A DNA stretch of 64,000 nucleotides from Ochotona curzoniae. Lineage: Eukaryota > Chordata > Mammalia > Lagomorpha > Ochotonidae. The notes beneath the pieces were generated by a model. The model was not told the origin of the DNA. It was given only the letters and a program-made list of their open reading frames with translations, and made no database searches. Location of the stretch: positions 75,310,501 to 75,374,500 of the forward strand of contig NW_024466599.1 of the NCBI RefSeq assembly GCF_017591425.1. The letters are read 5' to 3'. Positions 1-10,734 of this stretch are shown piece by piece. A program made the position numbers and the translations under genes. Every line of letters starts with the position of its first letter. Position 1 is the stretch's first letter.

Positions 1-508
1 TTCTTTTTTCTTCCTGTTGTTGATTTTGTTTTGTAGCTTTTCATTTAAGGGGATGTATAGTAACTGTGTGATGAAGACTATCATATGAATAAATAACATA
101 GTAACATGTTATGTTATTTAACTTCATGGTTTTGTAAATTTCTGGTTTTTTTCCTATTGTTGATTTTGTATTGTTGCTTTTCATTTAAGGGGATGTACAG
201 TAACTGTGTAATGGAGACTATCATATCCAGATGTGAGGATACAATGCAGTATGCATCTCTACTTCCAGACAAAGATGGATTCACAATGAAACTGTTTAGA
301 ATATCTTGACAATAGGATGCTGGACTCTGCCATTGTCCATGCAGGCAATTATGGACATATGACTATTTATGAAGAACTACACTATAATAATAACATAGGG
401 GAACTCAGCTGGGGGCGAGGGGAGTGGAAAGGGATAAGGGAAATCCTAGGACCTATGGAACTGTATCATAAAATGATAATAATAATAAGTAAAAATTTTA
501 AAAAGTAA
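1..508 (+). mobile_element. LINE-1 3' end with an internal 140-bp duplication
   Basis: The right part (about 395-508) has the look of a lagomorph L1 3' end: a G-rich purine stretch (gggggcgaggggagtgg), then an AT-rich run ending in repeated aat and a short A tail. Upstream, bases 11-88 and 151-228 are direct copies with a period of 140 bp. No intact reverse-transcriptase frame is present, so this is a truncated copy entering from the left edge. Confidence 0.5.
91..119. repeat. Inverted repeat, 10-bp stem
   Basis: AAATAACATA (91-100) and its exact complement TATGTTATTT (110-119) flank a 9-base spacer. The hairpin lies at the junction between the two 140-bp direct copies of the left-edge element. 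Confidence 0.7.
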
Positions 509-920
509 AAATAGAAAAAAAGATTTCATTTGAAATTCTACCAAACATAAACAAATACACAAAGGAACGCCTTCAATAGCATGAATAACATTTACCAAAC
601 TCCTACAGAGGTTTTGCAAGCACCAAATTTACAGAAAACATCAGAAAAGGTTGTGACCACATAGTCCTTAGATCCTTTTTATGGAAAACTCAAGACAAAA
701 AATCAAACCATTGGCTAGATTAATTTGACTATGAATGATGGATCCATTTATTAGAAAAATAAAGTCCTAAGGATGTATGAGAAGATGGCAGCCTTGACAC
801 ATAAGCAGAAAGACTCAAGCAAACGATTCATGGACAAGAAAATAAATGAATAAACAAAATGTGGGGGAAATCTAGTAGATCTTGTACGTCAAAGTTAGGA
901 AAATAGGAACAAGAAAGTGA
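509..920. other. AT-rich spacer, unassigned
   Basis: The stretch is AT-rich with no open frame of note and no repeat family I can name. It may be the degraded body of an older LINE. Confidence 0.4.
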
Positions 921-1257
921 AAACAACTTTTATTTTCATTGATTTGAGAAACACAGTGACAGAGAGAGACAGACATACACAGAGAGGGAGAGAGATCTGC
1001 CGTGTAGTGGCTCATTTCTCTAAATGCTGCAATAGTGGGGAAGCCAGGGGGAAGCCAGGTGGAAGCCAGGAAATCTACCCCATCCCCCGTGTCAATAGCA
1101 TAAGCCCAAGTACTTGGGCATCACCTGCTTTCTCACAGGAGCATCAACAGGAAGTTGGATCTGAACTTGCATAGTTGAGATTTAAACGGGCACTCTGATT
1201 TAGGGTATGAGCAACCTGAATGGCAGCCTAGCCCACTCTGCCACAACACCTGTCCCA
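921..1257 (-). mobile_element. CSINE, old copy
   Basis: Antisense to the plus strand: a diverged GA-rich tail region comes first (cagagagagac...gagagatctgcc), then the body (gaagccagg, cacaggagcatcaacaggaagttgg), and it ends in the degenerate SINE head 'ccacaacacctgtccc'. Heavy divergence marks it as an early insertion. Confidence 0.7.
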
Positions 1258-1400
1258 GCTTCCATTTTACCATGGAACTTACATGTAAGTATAGGTTTCT
1301 ATTGATTCTAATTAGAGTTTAGTGAAACCTGTAAATCAAGGACACTGTATGTTGGAATAAGTTTGGAAATGTATATAGAGAATAAAAAGGTTTCATTTAG

Positions 1401-1727
1401 AACCCGGTACAGCAGCCTAGCAGCTAAAGTTCTCGCCTTGAACTTGCCCAGGATCCCATATGGGTGCCAGTTCACATTCTAGTGGCCTCACTTCCATCCA
1501 GCTCCCTGCTTGTGGCCTAGAAAAGCAGTTGAGGATGGCCCAAAGCCTTGAAACCCTGCACCCATGTGTGAGACTCAGGAGAGGTTCCTGGCTCCTGGCT
1601 TCGAGTCTGCTCAGCTCTGCCCATTGCAGTCATTTGCGGAATAAATCATCGGATGGAAGATCTTCCTCTCTGTCTCTCTTCCTCTCTGTATATCTTTGCA
1701 ATAAAAATAAATAAATCTTTTAAAAAA
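1401..1727 (+). mobile_element. CSINE, near full length
   Basis: Reads in sense from the Pol III head (agcagcctagcagctaaag, cccaggatcccatatggg) through 'gtggcctagaaaagcagttg' to the tail 'aataaaaataaataaatctt'. All parts are present, so this is a full insertion of the younger type. Confidence 0.85.
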
Positions 1728-1974
1728 GATTTTATTTGCTTGTTCCAGTATTCCCACTTACAAAATTATAGGTTAGGCAAATATTCTCAAATGTGGAAAT
1801 ATATAGTGCTTATGAAAATAATTACTAAAGAGGAAAATTCAGAAAAATATGTAACAGCTGGAGTCCGGTGTATTCACTTAGCAGCGCCCTGTACATAGCA
1901 AGCAGTGTTTATAAAAATTATAAGGCAGCATAGGGAAAATATTATCAAGGAAAGTCAGTTGTGTGAAATATGTG
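1728..1974. other. AT-rich spacer
   Basis: AT-rich unique-looking sequence with no recognisable gene or repeat. It separates a young CSINE from an LTR remnant. Confidence 0.4.
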
Positions 1975-2284
1975 GACCATTAGGGCTACCCAAACAGAAA
2001 GGCCACAAACTTGGTGGATATGAACAGCAAACATTTACTTCATTCCATTCTGGAGTCACTGAGGGGGCCCATTGCCCCCAGAAGGAACCTTCTCTCTGCG
2101 TCCTTACCTGTTGGAGACCTAACAGGCCCTCCTGGCTTCTTCTGATCTCATTCTTAAAGCTTCCATCCTCATGACCTGATCACCACAAGGCCTTCTCCAG
2201 CCCCTAGCAACACCCCTTCGGGGATTAGCTTTCAGCATATGAAGCTGGATTAGAAGAGGCACACAAACATTGAAAACATAGCCT
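1975..2284 (+). mobile_element. MaLR-type solo LTR remnant
   Basis: The order of landmarks matches ancient MaLR (MST/MLT1-like) LTRs as I know them: 'gtggatatgaacagcaaaca', 'ttctggagtcactga', a pyrimidine-rich middle, 'ctcatgacctgatcacc', then 'ggggattagctttcagcat' and a terminal 'cacacaaacattgaaaaca'. It is a degraded endogenous retroviral LTR with no coding content. Confidence 0.5.
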
Positions 2285-2454
2285 ATAATTAACTGTGGGG
2301 AAAAAAAAATCCTAGGGGAAAAAAAAAATAGGTCAAATAGAAAATAGTGGCTGGGTTGTGGTCATAGAACTCTCTGAAATTACGCTCCTTCATCTTGAAA
2401 CATGTTGGTGTAAGTTTCACGAAATGTTTAATTTGGATTTATTCTTCCCAATTT

Positions 2455-2714
2455 TCTTTTAAATTTATGGAGAGGAAAAGAGAGAGGAAGAGAGGCTAAC
2501 AGGCAGTTCACTCCCCAGATGCCTGAAATAGTTGGTGCCCAAGTCAGGAGTAGGGGATGCAGTGGGTGTCTCCCAGAAGGGAGCAGAAGCTCCACCCCTT
2601 GAGCATTAGTGTTACTTTTTAGGGTGTGCACTAGCAGAGAGTAGGGTCAGGATCTCTGATGTGGGACATGAGTTCCCCACTTGCATTATAACTGCTGTGC
2701 TAAACACCTACCCG
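2455..2714 (-). mobile_element. CSINE, old copy
   Basis: Antisense: 'agagaggaagagaggc', 'gttcactccccagatgcc' and 'gcactagcagagagtaggg' are diverged equivalents of the GA tail, the 'ttcactccccaagtggc' block and the 'cattagcaggaagctgg' block, ending 'gctaaacacctaccc'. Confidence 0.6.
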
Positions 2715-2889
2715 AGACCATCTCATGTTGAAAAGCCGATGTGTATAGTCCTGGGAAGGGAAAGGGCTGGTGCTTAGGGACCACCCCTATCTGGCTGAAT
2801 ATCCACCAGAGACCCCAAGCCCACATCTTTGGTTTATTCTATCTTCACATGCAATCTGACCACTATAACATCACTTCAGGTGAGTCCAG

Positions 2890-3385
2890 ACATAGCTGTA
2901 TTCATTTTGTGTAAGTGTGGGGACACGTTGACACGGACTAAGTGGCTTACCATAAGAAACTGTTTCGGTTCTAGAGGCCGGAAATCCGAAGTCAGTGTCT
3001 TGGGACTGATTTCCCTGCTCAGGCCACAGGGGAGAATCGTCCCTTTGCCCTTTCTGCAGCCTAGGGCTTCCCTCCCTAAATCCTTGCTTCCAAGCCCCTT
3101 CCTCCATCCTCAAAACTGCTTAGAGCATCTCCTCTCTGTCCACCTCTGCCTCCATGGTCACACAGCCGTCCCCTCTGTCTATAGACGAGCCACCCACTGC
3201 CTCTCCCTTATAAACACACATGTATGCTTAGGGCCCACCTGGATAATCCAGAATAATCCCTCCTTTCAGATCCCTAAATTGAGCAAACACACAAAGACTC
3301 TCTCTCTGGGATAAGCCATGTCACAGGTTCCAGAATGAGGACATGAATACCTTTGGGGGCTGACTCTCAACACGCTGCACTCCTT
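2890..3385 (+). mobile_element. MLT1-type MaLR LTR, nearly complete
   Basis: Landmarks occur in MLT1 order: 'agtggcttaccataagaaac', 'ttctagaggccggaaatccg', 'aggggagaatcgtcccttt', 'agggcccacctggataatcc', 'cacaggttccagaatgagg' and 'tttgggggctgactctcaac'. It is an old solo LTR with no retroviral genes beside it. Confidence 0.7.
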
Positions 3386-3525
3386 GTCTATACCGTCCGC
3401 TTTTGCACCTGCATGTGAAAGGCATAATTTATAATATCAATTTTACCCTCAACAAACCTGTTAAGAAAATAAAATATCATTCCACATTGCATGACAGAGA
3501 TTCGCTGAACCGACATGATATTCTT

Positions 3526-3860
3526 TTTTTTTTATTAAAGATTTATTTATTTATTGCAAAGTCAGATATACAGAGAGGAGGAGAGATAGAGAGGAAGATC
3601 TTCCCTCCAATGATTCACTCCCCAAGTGAGCGCAACGGCTGGTGCTGCGCCAATCCGAAGCCAGGATCCAGGAACTTCTTCCAGGTCTCCCACACGGGTG
3701 CAGAGTTCCAAGACTCTGGGCCGTCCTGAACTGCTTTCCCAGGTCACAAGCAGGGAGCTGGATGGGAAGTGGAGCAGCTGGGATTAGAACAGGTGCCCAT
3801 ATGGGATCCTGGGCACGTTCAAGGCAAGGACTTTAGCCACTAGGCCACGCCGCCGGGCCC
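3526..3860 (-). mobile_element. Young CSINE with target-site duplication
   Basis: Full-length antisense copy from a T run plus 'aaagatttatttatttatt' to the head 'ctaggccacgccgccgggcc'. It is bracketed by a perfect 16-base duplication, ccgacatgatattctt, at 3,510-3,525 and 3,861-3,876. The intact duplication and low divergence mark a recent insertion. Confidence 0.92.
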
Positions 3861-3876
3861 CCGACATGATATTCTT

Positions 3877-4539
3877 TGGGGGTTGATGTAGTATGATTTT
3901 GCAGTTGAGCGAGGTACAAGTACAGCTTCCCAAAGTGGCCTGCAGGAACAGTAGGTAAAAGTCCCGGGCCCAGGGGAGTCTGAAGCCGGCTGTCACTGAG
4001 CTGAGTGTTCTCTGTAGCGTCCGATTTCCCAGTGGACAGAAACTTACCCTTGGTGTGTATGCGCACACACACTTTTCTTTAGTTTTCCTCTGCACATGCT
4101 GCTCCTGGGAGGGCAGCGGGGACCATCGTGATGGTGACACCTATCTTGGGATGATTGACTTCCCCAGTTAGGTAGCACACCACGGAGCTCCAGCCGCAGG
4201 CGTCTGTCACCAGCATCCCTGCCATCACGCCCACCATGAGGGCTCAGAAGCTGCTCTCACACTCAGTGAGTGGCAGGGAGACTCCAGAAGCCATTGGAAG
4301 CTCCGTCTGATTGGACAAAGGGCATGGCTGCCCGCTGGCACTGTGCCTCAGAAAGGAAAGCTCTGCTCATTTAATGACTCTTTTCCCAGGGGGATTATCT
4401 CTTGGAGTAAACTCAGGAAACCACATCTCACTTTCTCACTCACTTCTTGCTGTCCTCCCATTTGCAGGGAACAGCTAGCCATCATGGGAACATCAGGATC
4501 TGCTGAGTTGGTGAAGTTGCCTCAGAAATGAATGATACT
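3877..4539. other. Unique spacer
   Basis: Mixed-composition sequence without a recognised repeat or exon. Short open frames exist on both strands but none shows recognisable protein content. Confidence 0.4.
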
Positions 4540-4820
4540 GGGCATTTAGTTTTGCCTAAGACATCTACACCCCATAGTGGATGGTTCAATCCTTGGCACT
4601 GGCTCCTGATTCATTACAACACAGACCCCAGGAAGCTGCGGGTCACAGCTCCAGCAGGAGGCTCCTGGCTCTGATACTTACACAGCAACCCTGAACTGTG
4701 CGCCTGGTTCCTGGGCGTGGCTCTGGACTCAGAGCAGACCAGTGGAGGGCTTTGGGGAGTGAACCGGTAGATGACAACTCTCTCTGTCTCTCTGATTTTT
4801 TTAAATAACTTTTTTAAATA
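4540..4820 (+). mobile_element. CSINE, old copy
   Basis: Sense orientation: 'gcaggaggctcctggctctg', 'gtgcgcctggttcctgggcg' and 'tttggggagtgaaccggtag' lead into 'ctctctctgtctctctga' and an A/T-rich end. The head is barely recognisable. Confidence 0.6.
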
Positions 4821-5789
4821 CTAAAAACCAACCAAGATACAGAGACACATTAAACCACAGAGAAATTATCAAGGAAATGTTGAACCAAGCAGTGAGCACA
4901 TAGTGTCCTGTGACACAGAATGGGAGACCATGTGGAGAAGGGACTCTTGGTTGCTGTCACATTGAGCTGTGTTCCCATCTTGCTCATGCCCCCTCTCACA
5001 TGGCAGAACATGGCGGTTTTACCTCGGTAATTTTGAGGGGGCAAATAGCCAGCCACAACAAACCCTTTATCCATTGGTCTCTAGGGCCAAGCTTTTCAGA
5101 GAAACACAGATTTACAACAGTGAGTGAAAGGCATTTGATGAGAGGCAGAGAGTACATGAAATAAAAGTACATCACAAATTGCACCCTAAAAACTGTTTTG
5201 CTGTCCAGAAGAGCCAAACTAATTCCCTCTTTTATCAATGCTGAAGGTTGTCATCTTGCATTCACTTAAAAAGGAAGACAGTTGTTGTAAGTGAAAAAAA
5301 AAAAACTCTTGTTATAAATATTTTGCACTCCAAAAATAGATTCCAGACATGCTCAGAAATCAACTGAGGCCGAGCAAGAGTGACTTGGATGTCAATGGCC
5401 TGTCAATTGCCTGTCCAAATGTCGTGTCTGCCTCCCTCGATCACGCACCTGCCCTTTACTTTTCTTCTTAGTTTCCCTCCTAAGCTCTCTTGGTGAACTT
5501 GTGTCAGCCAGACTTCATTCAACATAAAATGCTAAGTCCCCAGAGCTTCATGCCAGGGGCCTAGGAGAGCCGGGAGTCTCCCATACGCCGGCCAAGTGGA
5601 GAAGTCGGAAGTCACATGTTTGAAGAGCTGCTTGGAGAAGAAGTCTCATTTCACCGCGACTTCAAACTGAGGGGCTGACTGAGGGTCTGCCGCACGCTGA
5701 GTGCATCCTAAACAGCTAATTACCGTATTTCAGAATTCATCTCATTCCAGGTCAAGAATGACTTCTGCAGACTTGGAAAGAATGCCCGA
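4821..5789. other. Unique spacer, possible conserved noncoding DNA
   Basis: No SINE or LTR landmark is visible over about 970 bases. The 5,240-5,560 part is unusually free of repeat signatures, but I see no reading frame of substance. Confidence 0.35.
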
Positions 5790-6062
5790 GAGGCAGGTGT
5801 TCAACTCTTGCTTTCCCTCTTAGCGTGCCTGGGTTTAGGTCCTGGTACCACCTCTAATTCTGGCCCCTGGTAATACACATCCTTGGAGTCAGTAGGCAAT
5901 ATGTTTCAGGCATCTGGGTTCCTGTCACCTGTAAGGAAGATGCTGGTTGAGTTCCTGGCTCCCGGCCTTGACCTGGTGTACCCCTGGCTGTTGTGGGCAT
6001 TTAGGAAGTGAACTAGTGCTTGAAAAGTAATGACCTTCAGAAAAATAAAAAGCAATATACTT
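5790..6062 (+). mobile_element. CSINE, old copy
   Basis: Sense orientation with a diverged head and 'gttgagttcctggctcccgg', 'ttgacctggtgtacccctgg' and 'catttaggaagtgaactagt', ending in 'aaaaataaaaagcaa'. The A tail runs into the GA/GAA microsatellite that follows. Confidence 0.6.
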
Positions 6063-6064
6063 TA

Positions 6065-6101
6065 AGAGAGAGAGAGAGAGAAGAAGAAGAAGAAGAAGAA
6101 A
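6065..6101 (+). repeat. (GA)n(GAA)n microsatellite
   Basis: Pure GA dinucleotides change into GAA trinucleotides directly after a SINE A tail. This is a common way for purine microsatellites to arise. Confidence 0.9.
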
Positions 6102-7264
6102 GCTTGAAATGGAAGCAAAAAGACCCCACCTACTAACCCTGATCTTCAGGCTTGGGTTTTAAGTAATAGAAGTTTATAAATTAGGGCTAAAAATAGCTGT
6201 GCTTCTTCAGTCGATGTTAAAATAGCTCTCGACAGAGCTCCTTCCTCCCCCTGCAATCTGTACTAAGGAGAGGCGGAGCAGCCAACACCTCGGGGAATCA
6301 AGTTGCTGCTGGCACTGCGTTCACCAGCATTCCTTCAGAGCCCTGGCAGCCCTGGCAGCTGAGATCCAGATCAGCCTCTAGAGATGACAGTCCTAATTGA
6401 ACTTTTCCAAAGAAAAGTCTTCATTCGGAATGAGTCTGGAGCCACACACAGGCTTTGCGCTCTGAAGCCATTAGACAGACACCAAAGCCTGTCGTCACTG
6501 ATTGCTCCTCCATCACTCTTCTTGGGGGTGCTTACAGGAGCGATTCTCTCTCTTGTTCCCAACGTGGAAATTGCATTCCTCCTCTTGTCGACTTTGTGTT
6601 TTGCTGAGTGTGACATAACTCATGATGCTGGGTTTCCCGTGGAATTGTACATTTCCCAGACATAGATCTAGCACTTTCTTAGACCCCAGCAGGAAGATGC
6701 TATTTTTAATAGCAGTGGCAGCTGACAAGTAAGCAAGCTGCACCCAGGTGGCATTTCATGCAGCTGCTCCTCATGGGCGAGGCAGAGATTGGTCAGCTTG
6801 GCACTATCAGCCGCTGCTCTAAGTAGCAGTTAAAGCAAGAATAGGATTGAAACCTGGGTGCACCCCTGTAACAAAGTTCCCCAAACTGCTACAGCAGATG
6901 GCCAGGACGGCAAGGGGGAAGAATTTAGAGGAAGAATTGCTTTAACTTTTAAGAAAAAAGAAGTCATGTTCTGTGCGATGAAGCATGGTCACACTCTGGT
7001 GGCTAGGACCAAGGTATGATTACAGAAGATGAGAGAAGCTCTGGGTTCCTTGCAGTGTACCCCACAGTTTCTACTGATTGATTGGCCTCACCTTTCCATG
7101 GTATGGGCTTGAAAGCTCAGGGTTCTGAGAGTGGGAGTCCTAGGCCATTGATCGCTGCCACCACCGCCCTCATGTTCTATCTGGACAGCTACGACATTCT
7201 GATAAGATGGTGAGGGGAAGCCAAGCCTTCCTGTCCACTTTGGAATAGCTTTATGTCAGTCCTT
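6102..7264. other. Repeat-poor block, candidate regulatory DNA
   Basis: About 1.1 kb lacks obvious SINE, LTR or LINE signatures. Bases 6,190-6,560 have balanced composition and a 93-codon open plus frame from 6,384 that I do not recognise; a chance frame is more likely than a gene. Confidence 0.35.
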
Positions 7265-7621
7265 TAGGCATATGTCTTATTAGTCCATTTTCTGTTGCTA
7301 TAATTGAATACATCAAAATGGGTGATTTATAAAGAACAGAGATTAATTTTAATTTAATTCGTGTTTCTGGAAATCTGACATCATTGCATGGGAATCTGCT
7401 TGGCATGTGGTTAGGGTTTTCCAGCTGGGTCATGATAGGGCAGGGGCCATCACAGAGTTTGACAGGGAAACTGGGCCCTAACAAGCTTACTTTTACAGTA
7501 AAGTAACTCCCCAATAATACATCAATCCACTAATGCATTGATTTCTTAAGACATTCATGAAGGCAGAGACATCACAACTCAGTCCCACCTTATCTCATTT
7601 CTCTCACTGGTTCATGTCCCA
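7265..7621 (+). mobile_element. MaLR-type LTR remnant
   Basis: Starts 'ttattagtccattttctgtt' followed by 'gctataattgaatacatc', 'gtgatttataaagaacagag' and 'tgtttctggaaatctgac', the typical opening order of MST/THE1/MLT-type LTRs. It ends in a degraded region with 'cactaatgcattgatttctt'. No retroviral coding sequence is present. Confidence 0.55.
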
Positions 7622-7869
7622 GCTGACCCAGCTCCTATTCAGCTCCCTGCTTATGACCTGTGAAAGCGGCAGTGGATGGCCCAACGCCTTGGAACCCTGA
7701 ACCCATGAGGGAGACCCAGAAGAAGCTCCTAGTTCCTGGCTCCTGGCTTCAGATCAGCTCAGCTATGGCCATTGTGGCCACTTGGGCAGTGAATCAGATG
7801 GAAGATCTTTGTCTCCATCTCTCCTTCTTTATGAATTTCCCTTTCCAATAAAAATAAGTAAATCTTAAA
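7622..7869 (+). mobile_element. CSINE, 5'-shortened
   Basis: Sense body from 'cagctccctgcttatgacc' through 'gagacccagaagaagctcc' to 'ccaataaaaataagtaaatc'. The Pol III head is missing or unreadable. It forms the left arm of a tail-to-tail SINE pair. Confidence 0.8.
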
Positions 7870-7947
7870 AAGGAAGGAAGGAAAGAAAGGAAAGAAAAGG
7901 AAAGGAAGGAAGGAAGGAAGGAAGGAAGGAAGGAAGGAAGAAAGAAA

Positions 7948-8026
<79 letters not shown>
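7870..8026 (+). repeat. (GGAA)n/(GAAA)n polypurine microsatellite
   Basis: About 155 bases of uninterrupted purine, first GGAA-rich and then pure GAAA, lie between the tails of two opposite-facing SINEs. Open minus frames here encode Phe/Ser/Leu simple sequence and are not genes. Confidence 0.95.
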
Positions 8027-8028
<2 letters not shown>

Positions 8029-8240
8029 TGATCCACTCTTCAAATGACCACATTGGTTGGAGCTGCACTCATCTGAAGCCAGTAGCCAGGAACTTCCTCC
8101 AGGTCTCCCAAATGAGTGCAGGGTCCCAAGCCTTTAGGCCCTCCTCTTCTGCTTTCCCAGGTCACAAGCAGGGAGCTGGATCAGAAGTGACCAGCTGGGA
8201 CACGAACCAGCACCCCTATGGTATCTATAGGATTTTCCAT
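8027..8240 (-). mobile_element. CSINE, antisense arm of a tail-to-tail pair
   Basis: Antisense blocks 'gaagccagtagccaggaac', 'gtgcagggtcccaagcc' and 'caggtcacaagcaggg' are present, and the copy ends in a degraded head near 8,240. Its GA-rich tail has merged with the microsatellite. Confidence 0.75.
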
Positions 8241-8244
8241 TAGC

Positions 8245-8485
8245 TAGTTCCTAAATGGTGGTAACACCTGAGTCTGGGTCAGGTTGAAGCCAGAGTCCAT
8301 AATTACATCCTGATGTTTCAAGTGGGTGTCAGGGGCCCAAGTATTTGAACCGTCCTCCACTGTCTTTCTAAGCACAATAGCAGGTAACTGGATACAAAGT
8401 GGAGTAGCCAGTATTCAACCAGGACTCTAAATGAGAAACACAGTATCACAGGTATTGTCTTGATATCCTGTGCTACAATGCAGGG
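8245..8485 (-). mobile_element. CSINE, old copy
   Basis: Diverged antisense fragment with 'gtgtcaggggcccaagtat', 'gcacaatagcaggtaactgg' and a degenerate head 'cctgtgctacaatgcaggg'. It lies directly behind another antisense copy. Confidence 0.55.
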
Positions 8486-8715
8486 ACCACGAATTTTCCA
8501 GTTTTATGGTTGCTGCCATTGTTGTTTTATATAAATTATCCCATTTATCTTTCAGTGAAAATCTGGAAGCACGATGAACTAGACCCAAAGCATTTAGCTG
8601 GAGGGAATAACAATGAAAAACTAAAGCAGACAAAAAGATTGCACCTGAATTGTGTCAGAGGAAGAAAACAGAAACAAATCAAGCACATATTTGTGTGTGT
8701 GCATACACCATCACC

Positions 8716-8738
8716 TGTGTGTGTGTGTGTGTGTGTGT
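8716..8738 (+). repeat. (GT)n microsatellite
   Basis: About eleven GT units just before a MER2-like element. Confidence 0.9.
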
Positions 8739-8756
8739 CTTTTCAATGTCAAATCT

Positions 8757-9040
8757 GGGCATCCTAATCTAAAGTGCTTGAGATCGAATTTCAGACGTCA
8801 GGCTTTCTATTATTTTGGGTTATTTGCACATACATAATGAACTATCTTGGGGCGGGGACTCAAGTCTAAACAGAAAATTCACTTCACCGATCCCTTAGGC
8901 TGAATATCATTCTACACAGTACTTTCACAGACCTATGTTTTGATTGTGAGTTGTCACGTGAGGTCAGGTGTTAAACGTCCCACTTGGATTTTGAGAATTT
9001 CAGAAGTTGGATTTGCAGGTTAGGGAGGCTGAACCTGAAT
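8757..9040 (+). mobile_element. MER2-type (Tigger-group) DNA transposon
   Basis: Landmarks follow the MER2 order as I remember it: 'aaagtgcttgagatcg', 'tttgcacatacataatgaac', 'tatcttggggcggggactc', 'gtcacgtgaggtcaggtg' and an end like 'gttagggaggctgaacctg'. It is nonautonomous, with no transposase. Confidence 0.65.
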
Positions 9041-9299
9041 ATATCTAATTCAATAATATTTAAGTCTTTTGGAAAACACAGAAGTTTGAAGTTCAAATTA
9101 GAGGGATAGAATCTTCACAAATGAAAGATTCTTAAAAATTAATTGACCCAGGGACTTGTAAAATAGTTTTTACTCGTAGAATTATTGTACAAAAGCAAAA
9201 TCTTATGGAGAATTCCAATATGCAAAATAAGAATTACAGTATTTTATTAACATGTGTGTTTTATACATCCAAGTGAATAGTATTTGCTCACATAAGAAG

Positions 9300-9400
9300 C
9301 AGTTTGGAGTGGTCAGAAAAACACCAGATCTAGACATAAGGGCTTCTGGATTTTAGTCTTTTCTGCCACCTCTGTGCAGTTGTGTAATTTGAAACAATTG
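9300..9400 (-). mobile_element. MIR-like fragment
   Basis: The antisense MIR pattern is visible: 'tggagtggtcagaaaaacac', 'ttctgccacctctgtgcag', 'ttgtgtaatttgaaacaatt'. It is strongly diverged. Confidence 0.4.
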
Positions 9401-9849
9401 CAATTCACAAAGCCAGGTATTTCCAAGTAGTCTTTTAAAAAAACAACCTGTCTAGCAATGGAGAATTTATGTCAATTAAGCTCATTCAGATGCTTGAGAG
9501 TAGGGAAATTATATCTAACACAGTCATTTAATGCTATTATTTCTTAATTGATAGTTGTCACATTTAGAACAAAATGGCTTTGTCAATTTGAATTCTCACT
9601 GGACAAAATAAAGCTTTCAAATGCATGTCAGACCCTCACACGTTGTGCAACCATATTAGTTTTCAAAAAGCAGAGAGATAATGTCAGATGATGATTTGAG
9701 GTTTTGAAACGTTTTAATTCACTTTGTTTTGCATGCTAAGTCCAAACTTCAGCTCTCAGTTTCACTGCTGACATTTTAGCTGTAAGTTTAGGTCTGGTAA
9801 CACAGAGGCCTTTCATTGCCAAATTTGGTTCCTTAAAAATATCGCCAAG

Positions 9850-9862
9850 ATTTGCATGCAAA
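9850..9862. promoter_or_regulatory. Overlapping octamer (POU) palindrome
   Basis: ATTTGCAT at 9,850-9,857 overlaps its mirrored half, giving the perfect 12-bp palindrome TTTGCATGCAAA. Octamer words are read by POU-domain proteins. The site lies in a repeat-poor block. Confidence 0.35.
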
Positions 9863-10249
9863 GCAATGCAGTTACGTTCTATTTGAAAGTTTTCACTGAG
9901 ATGCTTCTACTGTATGAGAGTAATTTTCTGTCTCATTTGGAGGAGTCACTCTGGCGTCTTGCTTAGTATAACCAGTAAACTTCAATATGAAAAGTGAATT
10001 CTAGAATCTACCCCCTTGGTTGTAAATAACTGAAAAGCTTGCCATATGAAAATCCGTTAATAAAGTTGGCAGTTTGTATGGCAGCACCCAAAATTTGAGA
10101 ACAATGCAGTTGCCTTCTCTGTGACAGTGCTTGTTATGCAAATCCACTGCTTGCACACATATTTGCAATAATTTGCTGTGAGTAACTTTTCCACCACTGC
10201 TGTCACTCATTATATAAACATTCTGCACTTTCATAAAACTATTAGTGGG

Positions 10250-10271
10250 GTGTGTGTGTGTGTGTGTGTGT
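10250..10271 (+). repeat. (GT)n microsatellite
   Basis: About eleven GT units in otherwise unique DNA. Confidence 0.9.
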
Positions 10272-10563
10272 TTGAAGCAGTTCAAATTTCCTGCTCCTAG
10301 GAGGTGTGTGGTTGTTTCATAAAGTAATAAGTATTGCTTTTAATTGTCTGAAGGGATTTCGGCAAAAACCATAAAGACAGAAAAACTCCCCCACCTGCGC
10401 CGAGTTGACTCCATGAAGTAGTAAGGTTCATTAGTCTCTGTCTTTGAGTCACCTATTCGAGAGCCTTGGATCTGCACTTAGGTTCTGTCCGACTGTGTTA
10501 GTGGACAATAGTGGTCATCGTATGGTGCAAACTTTGTTTCAACCTACGCTTTTAACATGGTAT

Positions 10564-10728
10564 TTACTTTTATTTGAAAGGCAGCAAGAAGGAGTCTTCA
10601 CTTCGTGCACTGTGTCACCCCCCCAACCATCCACAGCATCCGAGGCTGAGTCAGGGAGATGTCAGAATTCACACAGGCATCCTGAAGAACTCCGGCTCTC
10701 TCATATGGCAGAGATGCAGCTGCCTTCT
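10564..10728 (-). mobile_element. CSINE, outer copy, left fragment
   Basis: Antisense tail-side part ('tttatttgaaaggcagcaag' to 'atggcagagatgcagctgcc'). Its head-side part resumes at 11,063 after an inserted second SINE. Confidence 0.65.
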
Positions 10729-10734
10729 TTTTGT

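Larger units (their letters stand above)
9041..10560. other. Repeat-poor AT-rich block, candidate conserved noncoding region
   Basis: About 1.5 kb with only a short MIR-like piece (9,300-9,400) and a GT tract. The remainder is AT-rich with many homeodomain-like and POU-like words, including the palindrome TTTGCATGCAAA at 9,851-9,862. No coding potential is seen. This is the best enhancer-like interval left of the CpG island, judged only by repeat depletion and motif content. Confidence 0.4.

Noticed and set aside
7759..8068. Phe/Ser-rich frames on the minus strand
   Set aside because: They are translations of the GAAA microsatellite and the adjoining SINE tails.
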